Positions 51,717 through 59,836 of a stretch of DNA of 64,000 nt are shown piece after piece. A program made the translations under genes and the position numbers. Under the pieces are notes generated by a model that did not search any database, had not been told where the DNA came from, and worked only from the letters and a program-made list of their open reading frames with translations. Origin of the DNA: Aldehydirespirator sp965203635 (GTDB lineage: Bacteria; Actinomycetota; Acidimicrobiia; Acidimicrobiales; Aldehydirespiratoraceae); the NCBI GenBank assembly GCA_965203635.1, contig OZ241903.1:2728001-2792000 (forward strand), written 5' to 3'. Position 1 is the first letter of the stretch. Each line of letters begins with the position of its first letter.

Positions 51717-52054
51717 CACCGGTCCTCCCCGCTGATGTCGCCAGGCCACGAGCGTCTCCAAGTGAGCCTCCGCAGCCGTTCCCGCGCCAAGCGGTGCATC
51801 AAGGCGACCGTCTCGGGGTCCAGCGGCTCGGACGGGCTGCAATCGATCACTGTCGCCGGACCCGACGGGTCGGCCCGCAGGCCCACCCGCAGCTCCATCA
51901 GCATCTGCAGATCGCCCTCGGTCGGCGGACCGTCGACCAGCGTCCGCAGCAGCTCGGGGGGCGACAAGCCCCGCTCCCCCGCCGGTGCAGCCGCTCCGGT
52001 CCGGTGCTCCGCGTCGTCGTCGGACTTGTCGATGGATTCTTCGTGCTCGTTCAC
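51716..52054 (-). CDS. Uncharacterised protein, coupled pair (first gene)
   Basis: A 112-residue acidic protein. LSPPELLRTLVDGPPTEGDLQMLMELRVGLRAD then DPETVALMHRLARERLRRLTWRR are helices with a basic end. It overlaps the next gene by one base. Function unknown. Both genes lie between the toxin-antitoxin remnant and sodC, with no clear operon partners. Confidence 0.55.
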   Translation of the reverse strand: MNEHEESIDKSDDDAEHRTGAAAPAGERGLSPPELLRTLVDGPPTEGDLQMLMELRVGLRADPSGPATVIDCSPSEPLDPETVALMHRLARERLRRLTWRRSWPGDISGEDR

Positions 52055-52264
52055 GGCACCGCTCCCTGCTCGTACGCGTCTGGGCTAGGCGGCCGCGTGT
52101 GAAATGCAGGGGCTCGATTTCCGATCTAAGTCTCGATGATGAATCCGATGTCTAAGCGCCGCCGCCGGCGACCATAGCCGAGAGGTGCGACACGCCGGAG
52201 CATTCCTGATCGGGGCACGGCCCGGTTCTATGCTCAGAGCGAGATCCGAGTCCAGGAGGGCAAG

Positions 52265-52807
52265 ATGCTGCGCAACCGACAAATCATCGTCATCTCAGTG
52301 GTGGGGCTGCTTGTGCTAGCGGGGCTCACCGCCTGCGGTGAGGACGACGTAGCCGGAGTGGGACAGACCGCGGCCGCCACGATGTCGGGACCCGACGGCA
52401 CGCCGATGGGCACCGTCACCCTGCAGCAGGGACCCAACGGAGTGCTCGTGTCGGCCGACATCAGCGGCTTGACCCCCGGGCCCCACGGATTCCACCTCCA
52501 TGACACCGGTGCCTGCACACCGGACTTCTCCGCAGCCGGCAGCCACTTCGCGCCCGGCGACGAGGGCCACGGCTTCATGCACACCGAGGGATCCCATGCC
52601 GGTGACCTTCCGAACATCTATGCCGGCAGCGACGGCACCGCCAGGGCGGACCACTTCACCAGCGCGGTGACGCTGGCGGCAACCGGCGACACGTCCGTGT
52701 TCGACGCCGACGGCTCAGCGATCATCATTCACGCCAAGCCGGACAGCTACGGCCCGGAACCGGGCGCCGGAGACCGCGTGGCCTGCGGCGTGATCGAGCA
52801 GAGCTGA
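52265..52807 (+). CDS. sodC: Cu/Zn superoxide dismutase lipoprotein
   Basis: A 180-residue exported lipoprotein. The signal peptide ends in the lipobox LTACG (Cys about residue 24). PHGFHLHDTGAC provides copper ligands and the disulfide Cys, GSHF and GHGFMHTEGSHAGDLPN the bridging and zinc ligands, and IIIHAKPDSYG the last copper histidine. GDRVACGVI carries the second disulfide Cys. It dismutates superoxide outside the membrane. Length is normal. Single gene with GGAGGG just before ATG. Confidence 0.93.
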   Translation: MLRNRQIIVISVVGLLVLAGLTACGEDDVAGVGQTAAATMSGPDGTPMGTVTLQQGPNGVLVSADISGLTPGPHGFHLHDTGACTPDFSAAGSHFAPGDEGHGFMHTEGSHAGDLPNIYAGSDGTARADHFTSAVTLAATGDTSVFDADGSAIIIHAKPDSYGPEPGAGDRVACGVIEQS

Positions 52808-52849
52808 ATCACACTCGGAGAGGATCCGCTTCGACGAGGAGGACGACTG

Positions 52850-53002
52850 ATGGGTCGCACAACGATTGAAGAACTGCGTAACCGGAGGTTCGACGCCATG
52901 ACCTCTGCCGAGCGCGCAGAATTCGACGAGGCCCTCGCCTCCGCTCGGCTAGCCATCGAAGTGGATGAGAAAGTCCGCGAAGCTCGCGACATAGACAACT
53001 GA
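52850..53002 (+). CDS. Truncated XRE/HigA-type antitoxin N-terminus
   Basis: A 50-codon frame with a strong ribosome site (GAGGAGG). MGRTTIEELRNRRFDAMTSA then FDEALASARLAIEVDEKVREAR matches the N-terminal helices that precede the helix-turn-helix in actinobacterial HigA-like antitoxins (AIEVGEKVREAREAAGLTQ). It stops at RDIDN where the DNA-binding domain should begin. No toxin is adjacent. It may be a relic or a stand-alone small antitoxin-like protein. Confidence 0.5.
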   Translation: MGRTTIEELRNRRFDAMTSAERAEFDEALASARLAIEVDEKVREARDIDN

Positions 53003-53071
53003 CGGCACGGAGGCCTCGTCGCGCCGGACCCGGCGAGCGACTACGACGTACCCAGTCGGTACGGTCTGGGC

Positions 53072-54523
53072 GTGGTGAGCGACCAGACACCGGTCATCGT
53101 GGGCGTGTCCATTGCGACGCCACATGATCCGGATGCGCTGACAGAGCCGGTCTCGTTGATGATCGATGCGGCACGGGCCGCGATCGACGACTGCGGCGCC
53201 CCAGGCATCGCCACGAGTGTTGATCTCGTCGCCGTGGCGGGTGGGCTGTGGCGCTACCGCAATCCCGGTGGCTGGGTGGCCGAGGCTGTCGGAGCCGACG
53301 CCCGCACGTTGTTGACCACCTTCGGCGGGCAGACACCGGTGGCGCTGCTCGCCGACCTCTCCGACCGCATCCAACGGGAAGCGCTCGGCGCGGCACTGAT
53401 CATCGGGGGCGAGTGCACCCGGTCCCGCCGGATGGCGCGGCGGCAGGACCTCGAAGAACCCAGACTCCCCGACGCTCAGTCGCCGCCCGACGAGATGTGG
53501 GGACCGCCACTGGTGATCGGCGACCCGGGTGCGGCAGCCGTCGCCGCAGACCTGCCCAGGAACGCCTTCGCGCTACTCGAGAGCGCCGTCCGCGCCCAGC
53601 GGGGCGAGACGATGGCCGCCAACTGCCGCCGGATCTCGGAACTCTGCGCAGGATTCTCCGCGGTCGCGGCCGGCGTCGAGCATGCCGCCACCCGGCGCGC
53701 CATGTCGCCCGGCGAGATCGCCGAGGTCTCCCCCGGCAACCAGATGGTGAGCTGGCCCTACACCAAGGCCATGGTGGCCAACAACACCGTCGACCGGGCC
53801 GGTGCCCTGCTCGTCTGCTCGCTGGCCGTGGCACGGGACCACGGGATCGCGCCGGACCGCATGGTCTTCCCCCACCGCACCGCCATCGCCGACGACACCG
53901 ACTTCGTGGCCAGCCGGAGCGACCTCGCCGACCACCCCGGCCTGCAAGCGGCAGCCGACGACATCCTCTCTATCACCGGGGATCCCGCCGGCATCAGCCA
54001 CCTCGACCTCTACGCCTGCTTCCCCTCGATGGTCGAGCTGGCCACCGACGCTCTCGGGATCGTCGACCAGCGCCCCCTCACCGTCTCCGGAGGCCTCGCC
54101 TTCGCCGGCGCGCCCGTGAACTTCAGCGCGGGCGAGGGCCTCATCGCCATGGTGCAGCGCCTGCGCGACGACGCCCCCGGCAGCACCGGCCTGGTGCACG
54201 GCAGCGGCGGCATAGCGGCCAAGCACGCCCTCGGGCTGCTGTCGACATCGCCGCCGGCGTCTCCGCACGTCACGTCGAAGCTCACCCCGGACCTGAACCC
54301 CCGCGACCTCGCCCCTGTGGACCGCGACGGGCCGGCCGTCATCGACGCCGTGACCGTCGACTACCTCCAGCCGTCGCCCACCGCCATCGCGCTCGTCCGC
54401 TTCGACGACGGAACACGAGGCTGGGCCACCGCATCCGACCAAGCCACGATCGACGCGGCGACACAAGAAGAGACGGTCGGAGCAGCAGCAGACATCCACG
54501 GAAGCCGCCTCACCTTGCGCTGA
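53072..54523 (+). CDS. Thiolase-like protein (acetyl-CoA acetyltransferase family)
   Basis: A 483-residue member of the long thiolase-like group of actinobacteria. TPVIVGVSIATPHDPD at the start, ALIIGGECTRSRRMAR in the nucleophile region with Cys in GGECTRS, LDLYACFPSMVELA, and GLVHGSGGIAAKHALGLLSTSPP near the end. The HGxGG histidine motif is replaced by HGSGGIAAKH. It is longer than degradative thiolases by a C-terminal domain of about 100 residues. The substrate is unknown, likely an acyl-CoA. GTG start. The selenoprotein gene follows 56 bases downstream on the same strand. Confidence 0.8.
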   Translation: MVSDQTPVIVGVSIATPHDPDALTEPVSLMIDAARAAIDDCGAPGIATSVDLVAVAGGLWRYRNPGGWVAEAVGADARTLLTTFGGQTPVALLADLSDRIQREALGAALIIGGECTRSRRMARRQDLEEPRLPDAQSPPDEMWGPPLVIGDPGAAAVAADLPRNAFALLESAVRAQRGETMAANCRRISELCAGFSAVAAGVEHAATRRAMSPGEIAEVSPGNQMVSWPYTKAMVANNTVDRAGALLVCSLAVARDHGIAPDRMVFPHRTAIADDTDFVASRSDLADHPGLQAAADDILSITGDPAGISHLDLYACFPSMVELATDALGIVDQRPLTVSGGLAFAGAPVNFSAGEGLIAMVQRLRDDAPGSTGLVHGSGGIAAKHALGLLSTSPPASPHVTSKLTPDLNPRDLAPVDRDGPAVIDAVTVDYLQPSPTAIALVRFDDGTRGWATASDQATIDAATQEETVGAAADIHGSRLTLR

Positions 54524-54579
54524 GTCGACAAGAGCCTGCTGACAGGCGGGGCCCGCAAGCTCTACTGTGCGGGCCTGGT

Positions 54580-55128
54580 ATGGCACGCATCGAGATAATC
54601 CCGGACGACTCGTGGGACGGCGAGCTGGGCGAGATCCACCCCCGGGTCGTGGACCCCACCTACGGCCGGGTCGACCACGTCATCGCCGTGCACTCGCTGA
54701 ACCCCCGCTCCATGCGAGCCCATCTCGCCCTGTACGAGTCGGCCATGGCCGGCACCGCCACGCTGCGCAAGGTCGAGCGCGAGCTCATCGCGTTGGTCGT
54801 GAGCCTCGAAAACGGCTGCCACTATTGAATCGTCCACCACCGGCGCGGTCTGCGCCGGCTCATCAACGACGACGAGCTGGTCGCCGCGGTCGAACAGGAC
54901 TGGACCACTGCGCCTCTGTCGCCCAAGCGCACCGCGATGCTGACCTTCGCGGTCAAGCTGACCAAGACGCCCGCCGCGATGGACGACGCCGACGTCGAGG
55001 CCCTGCGAGCAGCCGGATTCTCCGACCGCGACATCCTCGACATAGTCGAGGTCGTCGGCTACTACGCCTACGCCAACCGCATCGCCGACGGCCTCGGCAT
55101 AGAGACCGAATCCTGGATCCCCGACTGA
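54580..55128 (+). CDS. AhpD-like peroxidase-related selenoprotein (TGA at 54826-54828 read as selenocysteine)
   Basis: Residues 1-82 and 84-182 together form a complete alkylhydroperoxidase AhpD-like protein in a single frame, broken only by TGA at codon 83. The motif E-x11-C-x2-C-x3-H is satisfied by Glu68, Cys80, Sec83 and His87 (sequence NGCHY-U-IVHH). Relatives have NGCHYC-VHH here, so the TGA replaces exactly the catalytic second cysteine. A stem-loop with a GGTCT loop starts 11 bases after the TGA. The protein continues normally (TAMLTFAVKLTKTPAAM; FSDRDILDIVEVVGYYAYANRIADGL) to TGA at 55126. It should reduce peroxides in the cytoplasm. A nonsense mutation is the alternative, but the hairpin and the exact position speak against it. 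Confidence 0.88.
54840..54858 (+). other. Bacterial SECIS-like element
   Basis: CCGGCGC (54840-54846), loop GGTCT (54847-54851) and GCGCCGG (54852-54858) form a perfect 7-bp hairpin. It begins 11 bases after the UGA, the same offset as the upper stem in E. coli fdhF, and its loop holds the GGUC that SelB recognises there. The fdhF bulged U is not present. Confidence 0.82.
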
Positions 55129-55137
55129 CCGCCGGCG

Positions 55138-55734
55138 TCAACCCGAGGGTTCACCGCCCGTCCAATCGGCGTAGCCCGAAGCTCCGTCGGCCTTGGTGAC
55201 ACGGTCGCCCACCCGGATCGCACCGGGCTTCACGACCCGGGTGTTGACGCCCCGGAGCCTCAGCTTCATGCCCGTCTCGGAGTTCACCCAGCGCATCGCG
55301 TCGAGACCGAACCGGCGGGTGAACTTCCCGCACCCGGTGTGAGGCCTTTCGGTGACCTCGAGCAGCGCCTCGCCGACGGCCAGCCGGGTGCCCGCGGGCA
55401 GGTTGTCGTGGCTGAGGTCGAGATCGGCGTAGAGCTGGTCACCGGCCTGCGCCCAGCGGTCGACCGGCCCGGCGATCACGTCCAGGACCCGTGAGTTCAT
55501 GATGGTCACCTGGGCGAGGACGTCGGCCCGGCCGTCCTCGAAGCGGGGATTGCCCCGCGGTGCCCAGGTGTCGCCCACCAGGCCCGACTCGGGATCGAGG
55601 ACGCCCTCGTCGACGGGCTCGCGCTCGTCCACGTCGGGGCGGCGGACGATCAGCCGCAGCTCGCCGCCGTCGGACGGCGCGCCACGGACGTGCGCCAGCC
55701 CGGCGTCGAGCTCCTCGGGAGTGCGGTGCGTCAT
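55138..55734 (-). CDS. MOSC-domain protein
   Basis: A 198-residue MOSC-fold protein. GLVGDTWAPRGNPRFEDGRADVLAQVTIMNSRVLDVI and LPAGTRLAVGEALLEVTERPHTGCGKFTRRFG are typical, with the conserved Cys in HTGCGKF that in this family handles sulfur or molybdenum cofactor. It ends RVKPGAIRVGD-like (NTRVVKPGAIRVGDRV). Its exact substrate is unknown. It lies 17 bases after the deaminase gene on the same strand, probably co-transcribed. Confidence 0.85.
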   Translation of the reverse strand: MTHRTPEELDAGLAHVRGAPSDGGELRLIVRRPDVDEREPVDEGVLDPESGLVGDTWAPRGNPRFEDGRADVLAQVTIMNSRVLDVIAGPVDRWAQAGDQLYADLDLSHDNLPAGTRLAVGEALLEVTERPHTGCGKFTRRFGLDAMRWVNSETGMKLRLRGVNTRVVKPGAIRVGDRVTKADGASGYADWTGGEPSG

Positions 55735-55751
55735 GGACGCAGAGCCTATGG

Positions 55752-56786
55752 CTAGCCGCCGTTGATGGAGGCGAACAGGGCGTCGATCTCCGCCGACCAC
55801 TCCCTGCGCCACGAGACCTTGGTGGCGTCGTCGATCCAGGCGGCGTCGATCCCGTTGAGGGCCATCCCCTTGAGCGTGCTGAGGCTGAGACCCATCTCGC
55901 GGTGCAGGAGCACGTACTCGTTGCCGAGATCGGACACGAACATGGCCGGATCGTCGGAGTTGACCATCAGCTTCAGGCCGGCCGCGTCCATCTGGCGGAT
56001 GGCGTGATCGGGCGCGCTCAGGTCGCGCCAGATCGTGGTGTAGCCGGTGGTCGTCGGGCACACCGTGAACGCGATCTGGCTCTCCGCGCAGCGGGCCACC
56101 AGATCGGGGTCGTCGACCACGTGGTAGCCGTGGTCGATCCGCTCGCAGTCCAGCAGATCGATCGCGGCCCGCACGTTGTCGGCCGGGCCGACCTCGCCGG
56201 CGTGGGACGTGCGGTGCAAGCCGTGCGCCGCGGCCGCCCGGTACGCGTCGACGTAGTCCTCCGACGGGAACCCGATCTCGTTGAAGTCCAGGCCGACGCC
56301 GATGATCTGGGGGTCGGGATGGGCGGCCACCATCTCCACGAACTCCACCGCCCGGGCCGGGCCCAGCTCCCGGTTGATGGCCGGGATCAGGTTGCTATCC
56401 AGCCCCCGGTCGGCCTTGATGTCGGCCATCCCGCCGAGCACGCCGGCCAGCATCGTGGAGTACTCGACGCCCATCTCGAAGTGCGACTCCGGGCTGAAGA
56501 ACAGCTCCACGTAGCGGGCCCCGCTGCCGGCGCAGCGCTCCAGGCACTCGTAGGTCACCAGCCGGAAGTCGGCCTCGGTCTGGACCGACCGGCACACCAG
56601 CGAGTAGATGAGCAGGAAGTCGGCCAGGCTGTCGTACTGGTAGAGGTCGGCGACCTCGTCATGGGGCGGCAGCTCCAGGCTGTGCTTCGCCGCCAGGGAC
56701 GCGAACGTTGCCGCGTCCACGGCCCCCTCCAGATGCAGGTGCAGTTCGGCCTTGGGCATCTGCCGCAGTGCAGTCTCGGCGTCCAT
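55752..56786 (-). CDS. Adenosine deaminase-family protein
   Basis: A 344-residue TIM-barrel deaminase. KAELHLHLEGAV is the zinc-binding HxHxEG at the N-terminus. TSHAGEVGPADNVRAAI gives the zinc ligand His and catalytic Glu, RIDHGYHVVDDPDL the next His, and LMVNSDDPAMF the final Asp ligand. It deaminates adenosine, or possibly adenine or another purine derivative; the length fits both. A good GGGGGAG site precedes ATG 56786. Divergent from the PIG-L gene, with the third 49-bp repeat in the shared promoter region. Confidence 0.88.
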   Translation of the reverse strand: MDAETALRQMPKAELHLHLEGAVDAATFASLAAKHSLELPPHDEVADLYQYDSLADFLLIYSLVCRSVQTEADFRLVTYECLERCAGSGARYVELFFSPESHFEMGVEYSTMLAGVLGGMADIKADRGLDSNLIPAINRELGPARAVEFVEMVAAHPDPQIIGVGLDFNEIGFPSEDYVDAYRAAAAHGLHRTSHAGEVGPADNVRAAIDLLDCERIDHGYHVVDDPDLVARCAESQIAFTVCPTTTGYTTIWRDLSAPDHAIRQMDAAGLKLMVNSDDPAMFVSDLGNEYVLLHREMGLSLSTLKGMALNGIDAAWIDDATKVSWRREWSAEIDALFASINGG

Positions 56787-56806
56787 CGCATGCTCCCCCT
56801 TGTTCG

Positions 56807-56855
56807 AATCTCGGTGCGAGTCTTGTGGACATACCACACATTTTCGTCCCGAGAT
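56807..56855. repeat. 49-bp imperfect palindromic repeat, copy 3
   Basis: Third copy, in the 120-bp divergent promoter region between the deaminase and PIG-L genes. Outer arms ATCTCGG/CCGAGAT and inner arms TGTGG/CCACA both pair perfectly around ACATA. Placement between two divergent starts would suit an operator. Confidence 0.8.
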
Positions 56856-56906
56856 GTCTCGGAGCCGGGCGCGAGGGTCTGGGGACGCCCCACTAGCTTG
56901 GATCCG

Positions 56907-57662
56907 GTGAGCGGTAGCGAACCGACCGGGGAGGATGCCCAGCAGGCGGATCCCGTGCTTGACAGGCTGCCCGAGGACTGGGACCGGGCCCTGGCGGTGG
57001 TGGCCCACCCCGACGACCTCGAGTACGGCGCGTCGGCGGCGGTGGCCCGCTGGACCGCCATGGGCAAGGACGTCCGCTACGTGCTGGCCACCCGGGGCGA
57101 GGCCGGCATCGACTCCATGCCGCCCGACCGGACCGGTCCGCTGCGCACCGCCGAGCAGGTGGCCGCCGCGGCCGCGGTGGGGGTGTCGGTGGTCGAGTTC
57201 CTGGACCACCCCGACGGCCTGGTCGTCAACGGGCTCGAGTTGCGGCGCGACCTGGCCGCAGCCATCCGCCGTCACCGGCCCGAGGTGATCATCGGGTCGA
57301 ACTTCCGCGACCGGTGGGGGGACGCAGGGCCCTGGAACCACGTCGATCACCGGGAGCTCGGCCGGGCCCTGCCCGACGCCGTCCGGGACGCGGCCAACCG
57401 GTGGCTGTTCACCGACGCCGGCGAGCCGTGGGGCGGAGTCCGCTGGATCGCCTTCGCCAGCTCGTCGGCATCCACCCACGCAGTGGACGTGACCGACCAC
57501 ATCGCCGAGGGCGTCGCCTCGCTGGTCTGTCACAGCACCTACATCGACAACCTCGGCGACGGCGCCTTCGACCCCGACACGTTCCTGCGCGACACCTGCC
57601 ACCAGATCGGCGAGACCATCGGCGTGCAGTACGGGGTCGCCTTCGAGCTGATCCCCGTTTGA
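56907..57662 (+). CDS. PIG-L family deacetylase
   Basis: A 251-residue zinc-dependent deacetylase. VVAHPDDLEYGASAAVARW is the metal-binding AHPDD motif, and GPWNHVDHRELGRAL provides the third ligand His and the H-x-D-H block. GLELRRDLAAAIRRHRPEVII is the conserved helix before it. The family removes N-acetyl groups from GlcNAc-inositol, mycothiol precursors or small metabolites. The exact substrate is not evident. GTG start chosen because it gives the normal family N-terminus. Confidence 0.88.
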   Translation: MSGSEPTGEDAQQADPVLDRLPEDWDRALAVVAHPDDLEYGASAAVARWTAMGKDVRYVLATRGEAGIDSMPPDRTGPLRTAEQVAAAAAVGVSVVEFLDHPDGLVVNGLELRRDLAAAIRRHRPEVIIGSNFRDRWGDAGPWNHVDHRELGRALPDAVRDAANRWLFTDAGEPWGGVRWIAFASSSASTHAVDVTDHIAEGVASLVCHSTYIDNLGDGAFDPDTFLRDTCHQIGETIGVQYGVAFELIPV

Positions 57663-57779
57663 GCACCGCGATCGGGCGCGGAACCTGCTAGCGCTCAGCG
57701 AAGGTCGCGATTGACGCTCGCCACGATGCGCGTCGCGGTGAAGGTTCCGGTCGGCGTCGGTGGTTGCGAACTTGAAGCA

Positions 57780-57804
57780 GTTGACCACCTCCACGGTGGT
57801 TAAC
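57780..57804. terminator. Inverted repeat in convergent gap
   Basis: GTTGACCACC (57780-57789) and GGTGGTTAAC (57795-57804), spacer TCCAC; one G-U pair. It lies between the converging PIG-L and SDR genes, where a bidirectional terminator is expected, but has no T-tract. It may instead be a regulator site. Confidence 0.4.
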
Positions 57805-57846
57805 TCCTTCATGTTCGTGTGGCGTGCGCCCCATTTGTTCGGCCTC

Positions 57847-58641
57847 TCAGGCGAGTTCGTCGGCTACTGGGAAGACGTTGGTGGTCATGCCGCCGTCGAC
57901 GACGATGTTCTGGCCGGTGGTGTAGGCGCCGTCGGCGGAGGCCAGGTAGGCGTAGGTGCCGGCGATCTCGGTGGGTGAGCCGAGGCGGTTCATGGGGACG
58001 ATGGGCCAGCTCTCCCGGGCGGCCTGCATGGCCTCCTCGCTGCCCAGCAGCGCCAGCGACATGGGGGTGTCGAGCGGGCCGGGGCTGACGCAGTTCACCG
58101 TGATGTTGTGCTCGACCAGCTCGATGGCCATGGTCTTGACCAGGCTGATGATGCCGGCCTTGGAGACGCCGTAGTGGGCGTCGCCGGTCGACGCGGCCAC
58201 CCCCGAGATCGACGCGGTGTAGAGGATCGTGCCGCCGTTGCCGGCCGCCACCATCGCCCGGGCCGCGGCCTGGCCCAGCACGAACGACGCGGTGAGGTTG
58301 ATGTCCATGATCCGGTACCACTCGTCGAGTTCGAGCTCCAGGAAGTCGTGGATCGAGTCCGCGCCGGCGTTGCTGACCAGCACGTCGAGGCGGCCGTCGC
58401 CCCGGGTGGCCTCATCCACGGCCCGCTGGCAGTCGGGCGGGTTGGCCACGTCGCCGACCACAGTTCGGGGCTCGGTGCCGATGTCGGCCACCTCGGCGGC
58501 GACGTCGGCGATGCGCTCGGGGTCCTTGTCGAACAGCGTGACCCGGGCCGCGCCCTCCTGGGCGAAGCGGTGCGCGGTGGCCCGCCCGACGCCGCTGGCT
58601 CCCCCGCTGATCAGCGCGGACAGGCCTTCGAGTCGTTTCAC
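57847..58641 (-). CDS. Short-chain dehydrogenase/reductase
   Basis: A classical SDR of 264 residues. GGASGVGR is the cofactor loop, with NAG at VLVSNAGADS, catalytic Ser in LYTASISGVAAS, and YGVSK as the Tyr-Lys pair. ITVNCVSPGPLDTPMS and GQNIVVDGGMTTNV are the standard C-terminal blocks. It is the third gene of an operon with an aminotransferase and an EthD-domain protein (25-base gap). Substrate unknown. Confidence 0.9.
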   Translation of the reverse strand: MKRLEGLSALISGGASGVGRATAHRFAQEGAARVTLFDKDPERIADVAAEVADIGTEPRTVVGDVANPPDCQRAVDEATRGDGRLDVLVSNAGADSIHDFLELELDEWYRIMDINLTASFVLGQAAARAMVAAGNGGTILYTASISGVAASTGDAHYGVSKAGIISLVKTMAIELVEHNITVNCVSPGPLDTPMSLALLGSEEAMQAARESWPIVPMNRLGSPTEIAGTYAYLASADGAYTTGQNIVVDGGMTTNVFPVADELA

Positions 58642-58666
58642 GTCCGGTTCCCTTCCACGTCTGCGC

Positions 58667-59836
58667 CTAGGTGGCCGCCGGGTTGCGACTCTTGAGGTCG
58701 TGGAGGGTCTCGGCGAGGCGGGCCAGGCCCTCCAGGATCGTCTCGGGAGCGGCCGCGAAGCTCACCCTCACGAATCCCTCCCCGCCCTGGCCGAACGCCA
58801 GCCCGGGCACGACCACCACCCGGTGCTGCTCCACCAGATGGGTGGCGAACGCCCACGAGTCGAGGCCGCTGTCGCGGATGTCGATCATCAAGAAGAACGA
58901 GCCGCCCGGTTCGACGTAGCGGATGCCTTCGGCGTCGAGCAGCGCGGTGGCCTTCTGGCAGCGCTCGGCGTAGGCGGCGACCATCTCGCCCACGCAGTCC
59001 TGCGGGCCTTGCAGCGCCACCGTGGCCCCGTGCATGGAGATGGTGGCCGCGCTGGACACGACCGGCTCCTGCAGCAGCGACAACTCGCTCACGAAATCGG
59101 CCGGCCCGACCGCGTACCCGATGCGCCAGCCGGTCATGGCGTAGGTCTTGGAGAACGAGTAGATGGTCAGCAGCTGGTCGGACTTGACTCGTGACGCCAC
59201 CGAGAACGGCTCGGTGTCGAACACCACCTCGTCGTAGGCCTCGTCGCTGATGACCGCGACGCCGCGGCCGGCGGCCAGCTCGGCCACCGCGGCGAGGTCG
59301 TCGGGATCGAAGACCACGCCGGTCGGGTTGCCCGGCGAGTTCAGTATCAGGGCACTCGTCTGCCGTGTGATGGCGGCCTCGACGGCGGCGGGATCGAGGC
59401 GCCAGTCCGTTGACGCGTCGACGGCGTAGGGAACGATCCGCGCTCCGAGGACATGGACCTGCGCGGCGTAGTTGGACCATCCGGGGTCGGGAAGCAGCAC
59501 ATCGCTGCCCGGTTCAACGGTGAGAGCGAGGCTGGTGAACAGCGCTCCGCAGGCGCCGGTGGTCACGCAGACCTGGTCGGGGCCGGCAGTGACGTTGTTG
59601 ACCCGTGCGAGCTTGCCGACGATGGCCTCTCGCAGCTCCGGGAAGCCTTCGCCGGGGGCATACCCGGTCGACCCTGCGGTTGATCGTTCGGCGGCGCCGT
59701 CGATGATGTGCTGGGGCGTAGTGAAGTTCGGGTCCCCGCCCTCGAGCCGGATCGGATCGTCGAGGGTGGCCGCGAGGTCGGCCATCCGCCGGATGCCCGA
59801 GTGGGGAGTCTCCAGCAGGTGTGGGCGTACCCGCAT
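58667..59836 (-). CDS. Class I/II pyridoxal-phosphate aminotransferase
   Basis: A 389-residue fold-type I aminotransferase. The PLP lysine is in TIYSFSKTYAMTGWRIGY, the Asp in VISDEAYDEVVF, and the NSPGNPTG motif is intact. The arginine for the substrate carboxylate is in VRVSFAAAPE. It transfers an amino group from an amino acid to a 2-oxo acid; similar enzymes act on aspartate, aromatic amino acids or beta-alanine-like substrates. Its start shares a base with the stop of the EthD gene (TGATG), so the two are co-translated. Confidence 0.9.
   Translation of the reverse strand: MRVRPHLLETPHSGIRRMADLAATLDDPIRLEGGDPNFTTPQHIIDGAAERSTAGSTGYAPGEGFPELREAIVGKLARVNNVTAGPDQVCVTTGACGALFTSLALTVEPGSDVLLPDPGWSNYAAQVHVLGARIVPYAVDASTDWRLDPAAVEAAITRQTSALILNSPGNPTGVVFDPDDLAAVAELAAGRGVAVISDEAYDEVVFDTEPFSVASRVKSDQLLTIYSFSKTYAMTGWRIGYAVGPADFVSELSLLQEPVVSSAATISMHGATVALQGPQDCVGEMVAAYAERCQKATALLDAEGIRYVEPGGSFFLMIDIRDSGLDSWAFATHLVEQHRVVVVPGLAFGQGGEGFVRVSFAAAPETILEGLARLAETLHDLKSRNPAAT

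Noticed and set aside
54580..54828. Treating the AhpD-like gene as two separate short genes or a pseudogene
   Set aside because: The two halves are in one frame, the stop falls exactly on the catalytic Cys codon, and a SECIS-like hairpin follows at the right distance.
57661..57812. Small minus-strand frame starting MKELTTVEVVN upstream of the deaminase frame
   Set aside because: It quickly runs into Arg/Ser-rich shadow sequence opposite the PIG-L gene; the start only reflects the inverted repeat at 57780-57804.
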